Translations under genes and position numbers: made by a program
Part shown: in pieces, positions 16,277 to 25,247 of the stretch
How the letters are laid out: each line of letters opens with the position of its first letter
Numbering within the stretch: position 1 is the stretch's first letter
From: Persephonella sp964519345
GTDB lineage: Bacteria; Aquificota; Aquificia; Aquificales; Hydrogenothermaceae
Assembly (NCBI GenBank): GCA_964519345.1
Contig: CAZFKX010000026.1
Span: 62,001 to 126,000 of the forward strand
Direction: 5' to 3'
Length of the DNA stretch: 64,000 bases
Notes under the pieces: generated by a model
Seen by the model: only the letters and a program-made list of their open reading frames with translations
Told to the model about the DNA's origin: nothing
Databases searched by the model: none

Positions 16277-18574
16277 ATGTCAGTAAAAACCACTGTTTTT
16301 GGGTATCCAAAAATTGGAAAGAATAGGGAACTGAAAAAAATTATTGAAAGTTACTGGAAGGGAGAGATATCTAAAGGGGAAATGTTAGAAGGTGTGGAAA
16401 AAGTTAATGAAGAGAGAATGAAAAAACTTATTTCAGCCAATCTTGATTACATTCCTTCAAATGATTTTTCCCTGTATGATTTTATTCTTGATCTATCAAC
16501 AATGTTTGATGTTGTTCCAGAGAGATTTAAAGATATACAGGATAGTGTTGATAAATATTTTGCGATGGCAAGAGGAACAGATAAAGCTATAGCCTGTGAG
16601 ATGACTAAATGGTTTGATACAAACTATCATTATATAGTTCCAGAGCTTACTGGAAAATTTAATCTGGTGAAAAACAGACCTTTACAGTCTTACAGATGGG
16701 CTAAAGAGAAATTTGGTATAGAAACAAAACCTGTTCTTGTTGGGGCTTTTACATATGTGTTTCTTGGTAAAGTTTATGAAAGGCAGGAAGGCTCATTGTT
16801 GATGAAAATGGTGAAGGCTGATGAAAGTGGAAAGTTTAGACCTATGGTTCTTGAACTGGCAAGAGCATACAATCAGCTTCTGAAAGAGCTTCAAGAGGAA
16901 GGAGCTAAAGCTGTTCAGCTTGATGAACCTGCCCTTGTTCTTGATCTTTCAGAAGGACATATAAACACTATTATAGATGCCTACAAGATAATAACTGAAG
17001 GTATAGAAAATCTTGATATATTTGTTCATACATATTATGAAAGCTTAGATAATTTTGAAAAAATCGTTTACCAGCTACCTGTATCAGGTATAGGACTTGA
17101 TTTTGTGGTTAATGTTGAAAATATGGAGAATATAAAAAAATACGGTTTTCCTGCGGATAAAAAGCTTATAGCTGGCGTTATTTCAGGGAGAGATCCATGG
17201 AAAACAGATTACAAAAAAGTTTTAGATCTTATTGATACACTGACAGCATCTGTTCCAGAGGAAAATATTATTCTTTCAAATGCTGCTCCACTCTTTCATT
17301 TGCCTGTATCCCTCGAATCAGAAAAAGGTCATCTTGATGAAAAACTGATAAATCTTTTATCCTTTGCAGATGAAAGACTTGAAGAAATGAAAACACTAAA
17401 AGAGATAATAAATGAAGGAAGACAGATCCCAGATCAACAGTTTGAGGATTTGAGAAATCAGTTCAAAAACGAAGCTGTTGTAGAAGCTGTAAAAGAGATT
17501 GAAAATCAAGAAATAAAAAGAACTGATCAATTTAAAGATAGATATAAAGCCCAGATGGAGCTTCTTGGACTCCCAAGATTTCCAACTACAACAATCGGTA
17601 GTTTTCCTCAAACAAAGGAAGTTCGTCAAACAAGAGCTAAATTTAGAAGAGGAGAAATATCAGCTGAAGAATATGAAAATTTTATAAAAGAACAGATAAA
17701 AAAAGCTGTTGAGATTCAGGAAGATATAGGACTTGATGTTTTTGTTCATGGAGAGTTTGAAAGAACCGATATGGTGGAGTTTTTTGGCGAAAAAATGGAA
17801 GGTTTTGCATTTACAAAAAATGGTTGGGTTCAGTCTTACGGGACAAGATGCGTAAGGCCTCCAATTATATACGGCGATGTTTCAAGACCTGAAGCCATGA
17901 CAGTTAAGGAAATTTTATACGCCCAGAGCCTAACAGACAAACCTGTAAAAGGCATGCTTACAGGTCCTGTAACAATACTTAACTGGTCTTTTTACAGAAA
18001 AGATATTCCTAAAAAAGAGATAGCTTTTCAGATAGCTTTAGCTCTCAGGGAAGAAGTTTTAGACCTTGAAAAAGCTGGAATAAATATCATACAGATAGAC
18101 GAACCTGCATTTAGAGAAGGATTACCTTTAAAAAAGAGAAAACAGAAAGAGTATCTTGAATGGGCTGTAAAGGCATTCAGACTTACAAATAATACTGTTC
18201 AGAAAACAACACAAATTCATACACACATGTGTTACTCAGAGTTCAATGAGATAATACACTGGATTTACGAGATGGATGCTGACGTTATATCTATCGAAGC
18301 TTCAAGATCAAAAGGAGAGATAATAGAAGCTTTTGAAAGATTTAATTATGATCACGGAATAGGTATAGGTCTTTATGATATACACTCCCCAAGAATACCA
18401 TCTGTTGATGAAATGCTCGAAATAGCAGAAAGAACTATGAAATATATAGACAAAGATCTAATATGGATAAATCCTGACTGCGGTCTTAAAACAAGAGACT
18501 GGAAAGAAACAGTTCCAGCACTTAAGAATATGGTTAAAGTTGCGTATATTTTAAGAGAAAGATACAAAGATTAA
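16277..18574 (+). CDS. metE: Cobalamin-independent methionine synthase MetE
   Basis: 765 residues. It transfers a methyl group from methyltetrahydrofolate polyglutamate to homocysteine. The catalytic zinc ligands are conserved: H650 and C652 in IHTHMCYSEF, a glutamate near 674 and C735 in NPDCGLKTRDW. The N-terminal substrate region FGYPKIGKNRELK is intact. The start at 16277 follows AAGGAGG; an upstream in-frame TTG (16253) lies within operator B. Together with metH at 35157-38711, the organism has both methionine synthases, and only metE carries the TGCAAAT operators. Confidence 0.97.
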   Translation: MSVKTTVFGYPKIGKNRELKKIIESYWKGEISKGEMLEGVEKVNEERMKKLISANLDYIPSNDFSLYDFILDLSTMFDVVPERFKDIQDSVDKYFAMARGTDKAIACEMTKWFDTNYHYIVPELTGKFNLVKNRPLQSYRWAKEKFGIETKPVLVGAFTYVFLGKVYERQEGSLLMKMVKADESGKFRPMVLELARAYNQLLKELQEEGAKAVQLDEPALVLDLSEGHINTIIDAYKIITEGIENLDIFVHTYYESLDNFEKIVYQLPVSGIGLDFVVNVENMENIKKYGFPADKKLIAGVISGRDPWKTDYKKVLDLIDTLTASVPEENIILSNAAPLFHLPVSLESEKGHLDEKLINLLSFADERLEEMKTLKEIINEGRQIPDQQFEDLRNQFKNEAVVEAVKEIENQEIKRTDQFKDRYKAQMELLGLPRFPTTTIGSFPQTKEVRQTRAKFRRGEISAEEYENFIKEQIKKAVEIQEDIGLDVFVHGEFERTDMVEFFGEKMEGFAFTKNGWVQSYGTRCVRPPIIYGDVSRPEAMTVKEILYAQSLTDKPVKGMLTGPVTILNWSFYRKDIPKKEIAFQIALALREEVLDLEKAGINIIQIDEPAFREGLPLKKRKQKEYLEWAVKAFRLTNNTVQKTTQIHTHMCYSEFNEIIHWIYEMDADVISIEASRSKGEIIEAFERFNYDHGIGIGLYDIHSPRIPSVDEMLEIAERTMKYIDKDLIWINPDCGLKTRDWKETVPALKNMVKVAYILRERYKD

Positions 18575-18620
18575 CTCATAAGAGTTAATCCCTTTCCCGT
18601 AAAGGGGAAGGGAATTATTT
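18571..18620. terminator. Double hairpin between convergent genes metE and the small zinc-ribbon gene
   Basis: The first hairpin, TTAACTC-ATAA-GAGTTAA (18571-18588), overlaps the metE stop. The second pairs CCCTTTCC (18590-18597) with GGGAAGGG (18605-18612), with one wobble pair, and is followed by AATTATTTTT. It could end transcription of metE and, less clearly, of the minus-strand gene. Confidence 0.6.
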
Positions 18621-18797
18621 TTCAATAATCTTGAACTGGATTATTCTTCTGTTGCATTTTTCACATCTTGTGTCGAGAATTCCAACATTGTTAGCCACTA
18701 CAATTACCTCCTTTCCTTCATAACCACATCTACATCTGTAGGATACCTCTTCAAAATGAACATCCATCTCTTCGATTCTTTTACCTTCTCTTACCAT
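18615..18797 (-). CDS. Small four-cysteine (zinc-ribbon-like) protein, unknown function
   Basis: 60 residues with a good AAGGAGGTG site before the ATG. Cysteines occur as CRC (22 and 24) and CEKC (45 and 48), spaced as in a small zinc ribbon. The rest is charged, with no membrane segment. I do not recognise a named family. It sits between metE and speD1 and is transcribed away from speD1. Confidence 0.65.
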   Translation of the reverse strand: MVREGKRIEEMDVHFEEVSYRCRCGYEGKEVIVVANNVGILDTRCEKCNRRIIQFKIIEK

Positions 18798-19031
18798 TAT
18801 CTTTTCACCTCCTTAAAGATTTTTTCTGTATATAAAGTAATGGATCTACATTAAGAATTTATTAATTTTTGGTTAATATTTGTTAACATAAAGTATTTCA
18901 GATAGGTTGAATGTTGATGATTTTTCTCATAAATTCTATTGATGATAATCAGGATAATTTCTGTATTTACATTTTAAAAAAATTAGTATATTTTAAATTA
19001 TTTGTAGATAACAAACAGGAGGATTGATGGA

Positions 19032-19457
19032 TTGATAGGATTTGGACCTCACCTAATGGTTGACGGTTACGATGCAAGCTATGAAGTTCTTGCAAGTGTG
19101 GAGGCGGTTACAAACTTTCTTGAAGAACTTCCAAAAGAGATAGGTATGACAAAAATTATGCCTCCTTACGTTTTTAAGTATGACGGTGGAGACAAACCTG
19201 AAGACTGGGGTGTATCTGGTTTTGTTATAATTGCTGAGAGTCATATAAGCATACATACCTTCCCTGAAAAAGGTTATTTTTCAATTGATATATTCTCCTG
19301 TAAAGATTTTGATGTTGACAGAGCTATAGAGATAATAAAGGAGTATTTTGGAACAGAAAGACTTGAGATAAAACAGACTGAAAGAGGTTCTGAATTTCCA
19401 AGGGATATAAGAATAGCAACATCCATTACAAATGCTCAGAGAAACAGGCTGATGTAG
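19032..19457 (+). CDS. speD: S-adenosylmethionine decarboxylase proenzyme, first paralog
   Basis: 141 residues. The self-cleavage site is AESHISIHTFPE, where S70 would become the pyruvoyl group; H75 and C90 match the residues needed for processing and catalysis. The enzyme makes decarboxylated SAM for spermidine and longer polyamines, important in thermophiles. The start is TTG, nine bases after AGGAGG. An ATG sits closer (19027) but gives only Met-Asp-stop. A possible TTTACA-N17-TATTTT promoter is at 18966-18994, and GTTAA-N6-TTAAC lies further upstream. A loop (about 40-60, PPYVFKYDGGDKPEDWG) is longer than in the second paralog at 38894, so substrate preference may differ. Confidence 0.9.
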   Translation: MIGFGPHLMVDGYDASYEVLASVEAVTNFLEELPKEIGMTKIMPPYVFKYDGGDKPEDWGVSGFVIIAESHISIHTFPEKGYFSIDIFSCKDFDVDRAIEIIKEYFGTERLEIKQTERGSEFPRDIRIATSITNAQRNRLM

Positions 19458-19475
19458 GGGTTTCCCCTCTTTTCT
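19456..19475 (+). terminator. Short terminator after speD1
   Basis: AGGGG-TTT-CCCCT hairpin followed by CTTTTCT, starting on the speD stop codon. It is short, so read-through into the malic enzyme gene seven bases later is likely. Confidence 0.5.
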
Positions 19476-19481
19476 AATACT

Positions 19482-20759
19482 ATGAAAATAAAAAAAGAAG
19501 AAGCTCTTTTTTACCACAATGGAAGTTTTCCTGGAAAATTAGAAATAAAACCAAAAAAACCTTTTAAATCCCAGAAAGATCTTTCACTCGCTTACACACC
19601 TGGAGTAGCCTTTCCATGCATTGAGATAGTTGAAAATCCTATAAAATCTTACGATTACACAATAAAATCAAATCTTGTTGGCGTTATAACGAATGGAACT
19701 GCCGTATTAGGTCTTGGCGACATAGGAAGTCTTGCAAGCAAACCTGTTATGGAAGGAAAAGCTCTATTATTCAAAAGGTTTGCAGGTATTGATGTTTTTG
19801 ATATTGAGATAGAAGAAAAAAATCCTGATAAATTCTGCGAGATAGTTAAAAAGATATCACCTACATTTGGTGCTGTTAATCTTGAAGATATAAAAGCTCC
19901 TGAATGTTTTTATATAGAAGAAAAACTTAAAAAAGAACTGGACATACCTGTTATGCATGACGATCAGCATGGAACCGCTATAGTATCTGCAGCAGCACTT
20001 CTTAATGCTTTAGAATTAACAGGAAAGGATATAACTCAGATAAAAATTGTGATAAATGGTGCTGGAGCAGCAGCTGTAGCATGTGGTAGGCTTTACAAAA
20101 AGTTAGGTGCAAAAAATATAATAATGCTGGACAGTAAAGGTGTAATTTCAAATAAAAGGGAATATCTTCCACAACACAAAAAAGAGTTTGCCGTTAGCGA
20201 AAATATAAAATCTTTAAAAGAGGCTATTTATGGATCCGATGTATTTGTAGGTCTCTCTAAAGGAAATATACTTTCAAAAAACATGGTTCTTTCTATGAAT
20301 GAAGAACCTATAATATTTGCTCTTGCAAATCCAACACCAGAGATATTTCCTGAGGATGTATATTCTGTCCGGGATGATGCTATCGTTGCAACAGGAAGAA
20401 GTGATTACCCCAATCAGATTAACAACGTTATTGCTTTTCCTTTCATATTTAGAGGGGCTCTTGATACAAGATCAGAAAGTATAAACGATCAGATGATACT
20501 TTCAGCTGTAAAAGGTATATCTGATCTTGCAAAAAAGGAGGTGCCTGATGATATAAAAAGTATTTATAAAACAGACCTAAAATTTGGAAGAGATTATATA
20601 ATACCAAAGCCTTTCGATCACAGGCTTCTTACTGATGTATCCAAAAATGTAGCTGAAGCCTCAATAAAATCTGGAAGTTCGAGGGTGAAGAACTTTGACC
20701 TTGAAAGATATACAGAACGCTTAAAAAAACTTTCGCTTAGCTTAAGATCAGCCTTTTAG
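19482..20759 (+). CDS. NAD(P)-dependent malic enzyme
   Basis: 425 residues, the length of the short bacterial malic enzymes without the phosphotransacetylase-like tail. Motifs are LAYTPGVAFPC, NGTAVLGLGDIG, PVMEGKA, MHDDQHGTAIV (metal and substrate site) and the dinucleotide-binding VINGAGAAAVACG. It oxidatively decarboxylates malate to pyruvate, or works in reverse in autotrophs. It has no visible Shine-Dalgarno sequence and follows the speD1 terminator closely. Its 3' end overlaps the convergent tsaC by 12 bases. Confidence 0.93.
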   Translation: MKIKKEEALFYHNGSFPGKLEIKPKKPFKSQKDLSLAYTPGVAFPCIEIVENPIKSYDYTIKSNLVGVITNGTAVLGLGDIGSLASKPVMEGKALLFKRFAGIDVFDIEIEEKNPDKFCEIVKKISPTFGAVNLEDIKAPECFYIEEKLKKELDIPVMHDDQHGTAIVSAAALLNALELTGKDITQIKIVINGAGAAAVACGRLYKKLGAKNIIMLDSKGVISNKREYLPQHKKEFAVSENIKSLKEAIYGSDVFVGLSKGNILSKNMVLSMNEEPIIFALANPTPEIFPEDVYSVRDDAIVATGRSDYPNQINNVIAFPFIFRGALDTRSESINDQMILSAVKGISDLAKKEVPDDIKSIYKTDLKFGRDYIIPKPFDHRLLTDVSKNVAEASIKSGSSRVKNFDLERYTERLKKLSLSLRSAF

Positions 20760-21359
20760 AATTTTTTCTATATCTTCTCTTTTTACATTCCCCTCTCTAA
20801 TCATATATATCCCATTTTCAATCTTTACAACAGTTGATGGAAATTTCCTCTTAAGTTTTCCACCATCTATATAAAGATCAATACTGATTCCAAAATATGA
20901 GATAGCCTGATTTATATCTTCTGCAGGTTTTTCACCCTCTGGATTTGCAGAGGGAGCTATTAACGGTCTCCCTATTATTTTCATAAGATCAATAAGATCT
21001 TTTTTGTTAGGTATTCTAAAACCTAAGGATCCTTTTCCCCTATGCAGATAAAAAAACTTATCCTTACACTCTTCCGGAATTTCTATAACAACAGTTATAC
21101 CCTTATGCAAAAGTAATTTTTTCTCCTTTTCAGATGGTTTTACACAAAAAAATTCAAGGAAATCTATTGAGGGAATTAATATAATAACAGGTTTCGTTGG
21201 CGTTCTTCCTTTTAATCTATATACCTTCTCAACAGCTTCCTTATTTAGAGCGTCAGAAAGAACCCCATAAAGTGTATCTGTAGGAGCAATTATTACTTTA
21301 CCTTTTTTTAAATAATCTGCACCATCCAAAATATTCTTAGATATTCTTATATCAGTCAT
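20748..21359 (-). CDS. tsaC: Threonylcarbamoyl-AMP synthase (Sua5/YrdC/TsaC family)
   Basis: 203 residues, single YrdC domain. Motifs PTDTLYGVL, the KGR triad, GSLGFRIP and PLIAPSANPEG are present. It makes threonylcarbamoyl-AMP for the universal t6A37 modification of ANN-decoding tRNAs. It lies downstream of panB with an eight-base overlap, so it belongs to the minus-strand unit proA-crp-panB-tsaC. Confidence 0.92.
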   Translation of the reverse strand: MTDIRISKNILDGADYLKKGKVIIAPTDTLYGVLSDALNKEAVEKVYRLKGRTPTKPVIILIPSIDFLEFFCVKPSEKEKKLLLHKGITVVIEIPEECKDKFFYLHRGKGSLGFRIPNKKDLIDLMKIIGRPLIAPSANPEGEKPAEDINQAISYFGISIDLYIDGGKLKRKFPSTVVKIENGIYMIREGNVKREDIEKILKG

Positions 21360-22143
21360 AGGTATGTTCTTTTCCTGGAAAAATTCCCTCTTGAACTTCT
21401 TCTTTAAAGTTCTTTAAAGCATCCTTTATTATCTTTCCCCCTTCTACATACCTCTTAACAAACTTTGGAGATCTTTCAAAAAATCCAAGCATATCATGAA
21501 AAACAAGAACCTGACCATCTGTACCACTTCCAGCACCTATCCCTATGGTTGGAATCTCAAGAAATTCTGTAATCTCTTTTGCAAGTCTCGAAGGAACAGC
21601 CTCAAGAACAACAGCAAAAACACCAGCCTGTTCAAGAATCTTTGCATCTCTCAATATTCTTTTCTGTTCTTCCTCAGTTTTTCCCTGAACCTTATACCCT
21701 CCAAGAGCATGCACAGACTGAGGTGTAAGTCCTATATGGCCCATTACAGGAATGCCTATAGAAACAAGCTTCTGTATAATATCTGCAACCTCTTCTCCAC
21801 CTTCAATTTTAACAGCATTACAGCCAGTCTCTTTCATTATTCTTCCTGCGTTATAAACAGCCTTATCCTTACTGATTTGATAACTTAAAAAAGGCATATC
21901 AACAGTTATAAAAGTACTGGGAGCTCCCCTTCTAACAGCTCTGGCATGGTATATCATCTCTTCAACAGTCACAGGAAGAGTTGTATCAAGACCATTTACT
22001 ACCATTCCTAAGGAATCCCCTACAAGTATGCAGTCTATCTCGGCTTTCTCACACAGTCTTGCAGACCAGTAATCATAGGTTGATACCATTGTTATCTTTC
22101 TACCTTCTTCTTTAGCTTTCAAAAACTGATGAATATTTCTCAT
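21352..22143 (-). CDS. panB: 3-Methyl-2-oxobutanoate hydroxymethyltransferase (ketopantoate hydroxymethyltransferase)
   Basis: First committed step of pantothenate and coenzyme A synthesis. 263 residues from the ATG at 22143, which overlaps the preceding stop as TAATG and has GGAGA upstream; an ATG at 22158 would add five residues. Motifs are VSTYDYWSARLCEKA, ILVGDSLGMVVNG, HIGLTPQSVHALGGYKVQGK, VVLEAVP and IGIGAGSGTDGQVLV. The length matches E. coli PanB (264). Confidence 0.94.
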   Translation of the reverse strand: MRNIHQFLKAKEEGRKITMVSTYDYWSARLCEKAEIDCILVGDSLGMVVNGLDTTLPVTVEEMIYHARAVRRGAPSTFITVDMPFLSYQISKDKAVYNAGRIMKETGCNAVKIEGGEEVADIIQKLVSIGIPVMGHIGLTPQSVHALGGYKVQGKTEEEQKRILRDAKILEQAGVFAVVLEAVPSRLAKEITEFLEIPTIGIGAGSGTDGQVLVFHDMLGFFERSPKFVKRYVEGGKIIKDALKNFKEEVQEGIFPGKEHTYD

Positions 22144-22814
22144 TATAAAATTCTCCATCTTTTATCTCTTAAATTTAATATATACATATTGCCGTCCTCT
22201 GAAAGTATTCCAGAATCCGAAAATCTTTTTAATGCTTTTGTTACAGATTCCCTTGATGCACCAATCCTTTTAGCTATCTCCCTATGAGGCATTTTAGGTA
22301 TCCTGTAAACATCACCGTCCTTTTCAACAGCACTATTCATAAAAAGATTTATTATTCTCTCTTTCACATCTAAAAAGGCAAGGCTTTCTAAAAATTTATC
22401 AGCTTTTCTAAGTCTGTAAACAAGATTCTCAGCAAGTTTAAGGCAGAGTCCAGGGTATTTTTTAAGTATATCTATAAAATGCTTTCTTTCAAGAACAGCA
22501 ACGACAACCTCAGATTCGGCAATAAGTGACGCACTTCTCGGCTTTCCATCTATTAGGCTGAGTTCGCCAACGAAATCACCCTCGTCAAATAGGTCTATAA
22601 CAAGTTCATTTCCTTCATCATCAAATATTGAAGCTCTTATCTTACCGTCAAGTATAATAAAAAGATCGGAACTTTCCTCACCCTGATATACGATCTCTTT
22701 ACCTTTTGGAAAACTATATATCTTTATATAAGGAATTATATGTTTAAAAAAACTTTCATCAAAACCTTTAAAAAGGGCAGAACCTTTCAGTGTTCTCTCA
22801 AGTTTTTTCTCCAT
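22143..22814 (-). CDS. Crp/Fnr-family transcription regulator
   Basis: 223 residues. The N-terminal cyclic-nucleotide-binding fold contains GELSLIDGKPRSASLIA, which keeps the arginine-serine pair that binds the phosphate of cAMP in CRP. The C-terminal helix-turn-helix is HREIAKRIGASRESVTKALKRF. There is no N-terminal cysteine cluster, so it is not an Fnr oxygen sensor. It lies between proA and panB with a one-base overlap to panB. Targets cannot be told from the window. Confidence 0.88.
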   Translation of the reverse strand: MEKKLERTLKGSALFKGFDESFFKHIIPYIKIYSFPKGKEIVYQGEESSDLFIILDGKIRASIFDDEGNELVIDLFDEGDFVGELSLIDGKPRSASLIAESEVVVAVLERKHFIDILKKYPGLCLKLAENLVYRLRKADKFLESLAFLDVKERIINLFMNSAVEKDGDVYRIPKMPHREIAKRIGASRESVTKALKRFSDSGILSEDGNMYILNLRDKRWRIL

Positions 22815-22822
22815 AATACCAC

Positions 22823-24160
22823 CTACATCTCACATATTTCCGTATCTATCTTAATATCTTTGTTAAAAGGTATTCCCACATTATTTCTGATATGACCATC
22901 TCCAAATACAATAAATTTAGGTATTGTAAGTTCTTTCAGTCCCATAGGTCCTCTAACATGTATCTTATCTGTTGATATACCCATCTCAGCCCCAAGTCCA
23001 AACTCATTTCCATCAGTAAATCTCGTTGAGGCATTAATATAGACAGCAGAACTGTCAACTTCATTAATGAATCTCATTCCTTTCGTATAATTTTCAGTAA
23101 CTATAGATTCTGAATGACTTGAACCATATTTATGTATAAAATCTATAGCCTCATCAATACTATCAACAATCTTAACAGCTATAATAAGATCCAAAAATTC
23201 TTCATAGTAATCTTCTTCTTTTGCAGGAACTATTTCCGTATCATTTGCTTTCGGATGATCTTTCAGTATATCAAGAGCTCTATTATCACATCTCATTTCA
23301 ACACCTGCCTTACCGTAGTAGTAAGCTATCTCAGGTAAAAATCTTTCCGCTATATCCTTATGAACAATCAGATTTTCTATTGCATTACATACTGAAGGTC
23401 TTTCTACTTTTGCATTATAGGCTATGTTTAAAGCTTTATCCATATCTGCCTCATTATCTATATATAGATTGCATACACCTTTGTAATGTTTTATAACAGG
23501 CATTGTTGCTTTTTCAGCAACAGCTCTTATCAATCCTTCTCCTCCCCTCGGTATAACAACATCAATATATTGATCCAATGTCAAAAGATGATTTACAGCT
23601 TCTCTATCTATTGTGTCCACAAACTGTATAGCCCTTTCGGGAAAGCCTGATTCTTTAGCAGCCTGTCTTAGTATCTCTACGAGAATTCTATTGGAGTTTA
23701 TAGTCTCACTTCCGCCTTTCAGTATTACTGCGTTAGATGATTTAATACATAAAGAAGCTGCTTCTACAGTCACATTTGGTCTTGCCTCGTATATTATCAT
23801 TACCGTCCCTAATGGAACTCTCATCTGTCCAACTTTGAGACCATTTGGTCTTGTCCACATGGATATAACCTCTCCCACAGGATCAGGAAGAGAGGCTACA
23901 TCTTTTAGAACCTTAATCATTCCATTTATCCTTTTTTCATTAAGTGCAAGTCTATCCAGTAAAGCTTTTGAATATCCTTTTTTTTCAGCAAAACTAAGAT
24001 CCTTTTCATTTGCCTTCTCTATAAGATCTTTTTTCTCAAGTATAAGCTCTGCAGTTCTCAGAAGTGTTTTGTTTTTTATATCTGTTGTAACTCTTCTTAA
24101 TAGTTTCTGTGATTCCTTTGCTTCTCTTGCAAGTTTTTCTGAATAAAACTTTATATCCAT
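22823..24160 (-). CDS. proA: Gamma-glutamyl phosphate reductase
   Basis: 445 residues. NADPH-dependent reduction of glutamyl-5-phosphate to the semialdehyde in proline synthesis. The catalytic cysteine lies in RPSVCNAIENL; GTVMIIYEARPNVTVEAA and RFTDGNEFGLGAEMGIS are family motifs. The ATG at 24160 is eight bases after GGAGGT; an in-frame TTG within that site is a poorer start. It is the first gene of a probable proA-crp-panB-tsaC unit and is divergent from the tRNA-Ser gene. Confidence 0.95.
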   Translation of the reverse strand: MDIKFYSEKLAREAKESQKLLRRVTTDIKNKTLLRTAELILEKKDLIEKANEKDLSFAEKKGYSKALLDRLALNEKRINGMIKVLKDVASLPDPVGEVISMWTRPNGLKVGQMRVPLGTVMIIYEARPNVTVEAASLCIKSSNAVILKGGSETINSNRILVEILRQAAKESGFPERAIQFVDTIDREAVNHLLTLDQYIDVVIPRGGEGLIRAVAEKATMPVIKHYKGVCNLYIDNEADMDKALNIAYNAKVERPSVCNAIENLIVHKDIAERFLPEIAYYYGKAGVEMRCDNRALDILKDHPKANDTEIVPAKEEDYYEEFLDLIIAVKIVDSIDEAIDFIHKYGSSHSESIVTENYTKGMRFINEVDSSAVYINASTRFTDGNEFGLGAEMGISTDKIHVRGPMGLKELTIPKFIVFGDGHIRNNVGIPFNKDIKIDTEICEM

Positions 24161-24212
24161 ATAAATTACCTCCAATCTTTCATTTTTGCTTAAAATATTA
24201 TATACCTTCAGT

Positions 24213-24240
24213 TTGCAATTTTATTAGATTATCATATAAT
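24213..24240 (+). promoter_or_regulatory. Promoter for tRNA-Ser and SRP RNA
   Basis: TTGCAA (24213-24218), a 16-base spacer and TATAAT (24235-24240). The start would lie about eight bases later, a few bases before the tRNA acceptor stem. Confidence 0.7.
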
Positions 24241-24254
24241 AATATGGCCTCAAC

Positions 24255-24347
24255 GGATGGGTGCCCGAGCCTGGCCGAAGGGGCAGCACTGGAAATGCTG
24301 TGTACCGCTCTGCGGTACCGAGGGTTCGAATCCCTCCCCATCCGCCA
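24255..24347 (+). tRNA. tRNA-Ser (anticodon GGA)
   Basis: A complete class II tRNA. The acceptor arm GGATGGG (24255-24261) pairs with CCCATCC (24337-24343), and CCA is encoded (24345-24347). The anticodon loop CTGGAAA gives GGA (24291-24293), reading UCC and UCU. A long GC-rich variable arm and the T arm GAGGG-TTCGAAT-CCCTC are clear. Confidence 0.96.
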
Positions 24348-24367
24348 GCGATTATAAAGAATAAGAT

Positions 24368-24466
24368 ACCGGGTCCCTTCGGGTAGGGACTGGTGAACCC
24401 CGCCAGGCCCGGAAGGGAGCAACGGTAAGCCAGATTCCCTACGCCGAATGGGGGTGCCCGGTTTTT
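24368..24466 (+). ncRNA. ffs: Signal recognition particle RNA (small bacterial 4.5S type)
   Basis: About 96 bases folding as one long hairpin. ACCGGG (24368-24373) pairs with CCCGGT (24457-24462). The conserved apical domain contains the GCCAGGCCCGGAAGGGAGCA-like core with the GGAA tetraloop and the asymmetric Ffh-binding loop. A T run (24462-24466) ends the transcript. It lies 20 bases after tRNA-Ser with no promoter of its own visible, so both RNAs are probably cut from one precursor. Confidence 0.92.
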
Positions 24467-24551
24467 AATATACTTCCAAAATCTTTTAATAAAAAATTCT
24501 TTGGCTCAATTTACAATAAGAATCAGCAGTTTTAATCTTCAGGAGAACGGT

Positions 24552-25238
24552 ATGAACTTGATTTATGTTGTAGAAGATGATGAGGATATAAATGAACTCC
24601 TCGTTTATAATCTTAAAAAAGAAGGTTTTGAAGTCAAACCGTTCTTAAACAGTAAAGAAGCTTACAACAGTATAAAAAAAGATTATCCAGATCTTATAAT
24701 ACTTGACATTATGCTTCCCGATATAGACGGTCTTGAGTTTTGTAAACTGCTTAAGTCTGAGAGGGATACAGAAGATATACCTATTATAATGCTTACTGCA
24801 AAAAGTACAGAGATAGATAAGATAGTTGGTCTTGAACTTGGAGCTGATGATTATGTTACCAAACCATTTTCAATCAGAGAGTTAATAGCAAGAATAAAAG
24901 CTGTTTTAAAAAGGTCTAAAAGATCTGACAGAAAAAATAAGATTATTAGGATAAATAAACTTGAGATAGATCCATCAAAGATTGAGGTCAAAATAGAAGG
25001 AAAAAGTATAGACCTTACAGCCAAAGAGTTTAAACTGCTTTTGTTGTTGATTAACTCAGAAGGTAAGGTCTTAACGAGGGATCAGATACTTTCTTCTGTG
25101 TGGGAAACAGATCTGGATGTTTATGACAGAACAATAGATGTTCATGTAAAAAAGCTAAGAGATAAGCTTGGCAAGTATAGTAAATGTATAAAAACTGTTA
25201 GGGGAGTTGGATATAAATGGGAATGTGAAGGGGAATAA
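24552..25238 (+). CDS. OmpR/PhoB-family response regulator, no adjacent kinase
   Basis: 228 residues from the ATG at 24552, six bases after AGGAG; a longer open frame from 24501 lacks such a site. The receiver domain (1-115) has D9/D10, the phosphorylation site D52 in LIILDIMLPDIDG, and YVTKPFS. The C-terminal winged helix (about 135-228) has DRTIDVHVKKLRDKLG and IKTVRGVGYKWE. No histidine kinase is within the window, so the partner and signal are unknown; PhoB-like output is a guess. It follows the SRP RNA terminator and is convergent with thrS (nine bases apart). Confidence 0.9.
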   Translation: MNLIYVVEDDEDINELLVYNLKKEGFEVKPFLNSKEAYNSIKKDYPDLIILDIMLPDIDGLEFCKLLKSERDTEDIPIIMLTAKSTEIDKIVGLELGADDYVTKPFSIRELIARIKAVLKRSKRSDRKNKIIRINKLEIDPSKIEVKIEGKSIDLTAKEFKLLLLLINSEGKVLTRDQILSSVWETDLDVYDRTIDVHVKKLRDKLGKYSKCIKTVRGVGYKWECEGE

Positions 25239-25247
25239 ATCCCCTTT

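Noticed and set aside
18885..18905. GTTAA-N6-TTAAC inverted repeat upstream of speD1 as a defined operator
   Set aside because: Single copy, AT-rich and with no regulator linked to it; noted in the speD1 entry only.
24109..24422. Open reading frames on both strands over the tRNA-Ser and SRP RNA genes, one with a GRDSNPRYRR-like stretch
   Set aside because: These are translations of structured RNA genes; such peptides are known annotation artefacts.
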